Assembly: GCF_019218265.1 (NCBI RefSeq) | Contig: NZ_JAHUZE010000002.1 | Location: 1,116,001-1,180,000, forward strand | Origin: Maritimibacter dapengensis | GTDB taxonomy: Bacteria; Pseudomonadota; Alphaproteobacteria; Rhodobacterales; Rhodobacteraceae | DNA: 64,000 nucleotides | Direction: 5' to 3' | Part shown: positions 63,130-64,000 of the stretch, in pieces | Layout: each line of letters starts with the position of its first letter | Numbering within the stretch: position 1 is the first letter of the stretch | Made by a program: the position numbers and the translations under genes | The notes under the pieces: model-generated | What the model was told of the DNA's origin: nothing | Database searches by the model: none | What the model saw: the letters and a program-made list of their open reading frames with translations, nothing else

Positions 63130-64000
63130 ATGCCACACGACGATCAAGCTCACCACCAGCACGACAACCACAAGGGCGCAGCTGTGACGCGTGATCCGGT
63201 TTGTGGGATGTTGGTCGACACGGCGGCAGAAAACCCCTCTCTCGACCATAAGGGCCACAGCTATCATTTCTGCTCCGAGGGTTGCCGCGACAAATTCCGC
63301 GCCAACCCCGAGGCCTATATCACTGCGAAAGATCCGGTTTGCGGCATGGACGTGGAACGCGCCAGCGCTGAACACATGCTGAAGCTTGATGGGGCAAAGC
63401 ACTACTTCTGCTCGGAGCGTTGCCAATCGAAATTCGAAGCCGACCCGGACGCCTACATTGGCGAGAAACCTGCCGCGGCCGAGATGCCGACGGGCACGCA
63501 ATACACCTGTCCCATGCACCCGGAGATCATCCGAGATGCCCCCGGCGACTGCCCGAAATGCGGTATGGCGTTGGAGCCGATCACACCGTCAGAGGACAGC
63601 GGTCCAAACCCCGAACTCGTAGATTTCCGACGTAGGCTTTGGATCACCGGGCCGTTGGCTTTGGCGGTGTTCGTCCTCGAAATGGGCAGCCATGTCGGCC
63701 TGCCGTTTGCTGATTGGATCGGGCACACCGCCTTTGGCTGGGTGCAGTTCGCCTTGGCCACCCCTGTCGTGCTGACTTGTTGGCCGTTTTTCAAGCGTGG
63801 CTGGAACTCCGTAGTGAACGTGAACCCGAACATGTGGACCCTGATCGCGCTCGGCACCGGGGCGGCCTACCTCTTTTCCATCGTTGCGCTTCTGGCCCCC
63901 GGTCTCTTCCCGGACGCGGTGCGCGACGACATGGGCATGGCCCCGATCTACTTCGAAGCCTCCGCCGTGATCCTCGTGCTTGTGCTCATCGGTCAGGTCC
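63130..64000 (+). CDS. copA: Copper-translocating P-type ATPase with two YHS domains (3' truncated by window)
   Basis: 290 residues visible, running off the window end. His-rich start (HDDQAHHQHDNHK), then two tandem YHS/TRASH-like domains (DPVCGMLVDTA...YHFCSEGCRDKF, about 22-63, and DPVCGMDVERA...YFCSERCQSKF, about 68-110). Next comes a heavy-metal-binding domain (YTCPMHPEIIRDAPGDCPKCGM, about 124-146), then membrane segments including the start of the CopB/CopA-type core (VNVNPNMWTLIALGTGAAYLFS). The catalytic DKTGT and CPC motifs lie beyond the window. Expected to export Cu(I) or Ag(I). Promoter at 63068 implies CueR control. Confidence 0.9.
   Translation, partial: MPHDDQAHHQHDNHKGAAVTRDPVCGMLVDTAAENPSLDHKGHSYHFCSEGCRDKFRANPEAYITAKDPVCGMDVERASAEHMLKLDGAKHYFCSERCQSKFEADPDAYIGEKPAAAEMPTGTQYTCPMHPEIIRDAPGDCPKCGMALEPITPSEDSGPNPELVDFRRRLWITGPLALAVFVLEMGSHVGLPFADWIGHTAFGWVQFALATPVVLTCWPFFKRGWNSVVNVNPNMWTLIALGTGAAYLFSIVALLAPGLFPDAVRDDMGMAPIYFEASAVILVLVLIGQV

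Overview
This 64 kb window comes from the chromosome of an alphaproteobacterium, most likely a Rhodobacteraceae (Roseobacter-type) species. The evidence is the high GC content, a circularly permuted two-piece tmRNA with a Rhodobacter-like tag (ANDNKAPIALAA), an alpha-type SspB, the order DUF177-rpmF-plsX-fabH-ihfA-merR, a tandem-domain Dcd-like deaminase, an OlsB ornithine-lipid acyltransferase, a RamA-like DUF4445 protein and palindromic intergenic elements of the kind that litter these genomes.

Layout. 1-5.8 kb: the end of a GntR/FCD regulator, the ssrA gene, a chromate transporter, sspB, fumC, a PAS-HisKA_2 histidine kinase, a DUF4169 protein and a ribbon-helix-helix protein. 5.8-19.2 kb: patatin phospholipase, a TspO-like membrane protein, the uvrA-nudix operon, a secreted von Willebrand A protein with six tandem repeats, a rhodanese behind a sulfide-regulator-type operator, lpdA, DUF4153, DUF924 and an MFS transporter. 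19.3-24.5 kb: an XRE-cupin regulator divergent from an acyl-CoA synthetase, a FrnE-like thioredoxin-fold protein, a Bcr/CflA exporter, and a BASS-family permease behind a second operator of the same type. 24.6-32.9 kb: mfd, a small membrane protein, hemB, an ABC-F ATPase, olsB and bamE. 33-39.2 kb: the ribosomal L32/fatty-acid/IHF cluster, a MerR protein with a long acidic tail, tRNA-Pro(GGG) and the double-domain dCTP deaminase. 39.3-46.5 kb: a minus-strand chain dgt, argS, SPOR protein, nagZ, scpA, scpB. 46.6-49.2 kb: an IscA-type protein, the DUF4445/ASKHA reactivase and tRNA-Gly(CCC).

Downstream of tRNA-Gly the character changes: lower GC, long stretches without genes and a decayed tyrosine recombinase, which suggests an old integration at the tRNA. 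This accessory region carries a nitrilase, an orphan Cache-HAMP sensor, and a four-gene operon (GH8 glucanase, HlyD-type fusion protein, processive GT2 synthase, small outer-membrane-like protein). That operon looks like an exported beta-glucan system resembling the rhizobial bgsBA mixed-linkage glucan locus rather than a cellulose bcs operon. After a methyltransferase the window ends in a copper-resistance cluster: a Met/Cys/His-rich secreted protein, three c-type cytochromes, a Tat-exported multicopper oxidase and the start of a copper P-type ATPase with its own CueR-type promoter.

Recurrent themes are the pairing of trans-translation (ssrA) with its ClpXP adaptor (sspB) within 2 kb, two matching ATTC-N8-GAAT operators 11 kb apart that suggest a shared reactive-sulfur regulator, and four convergent gene pairs whose stop codons overlap by exactly four bases.
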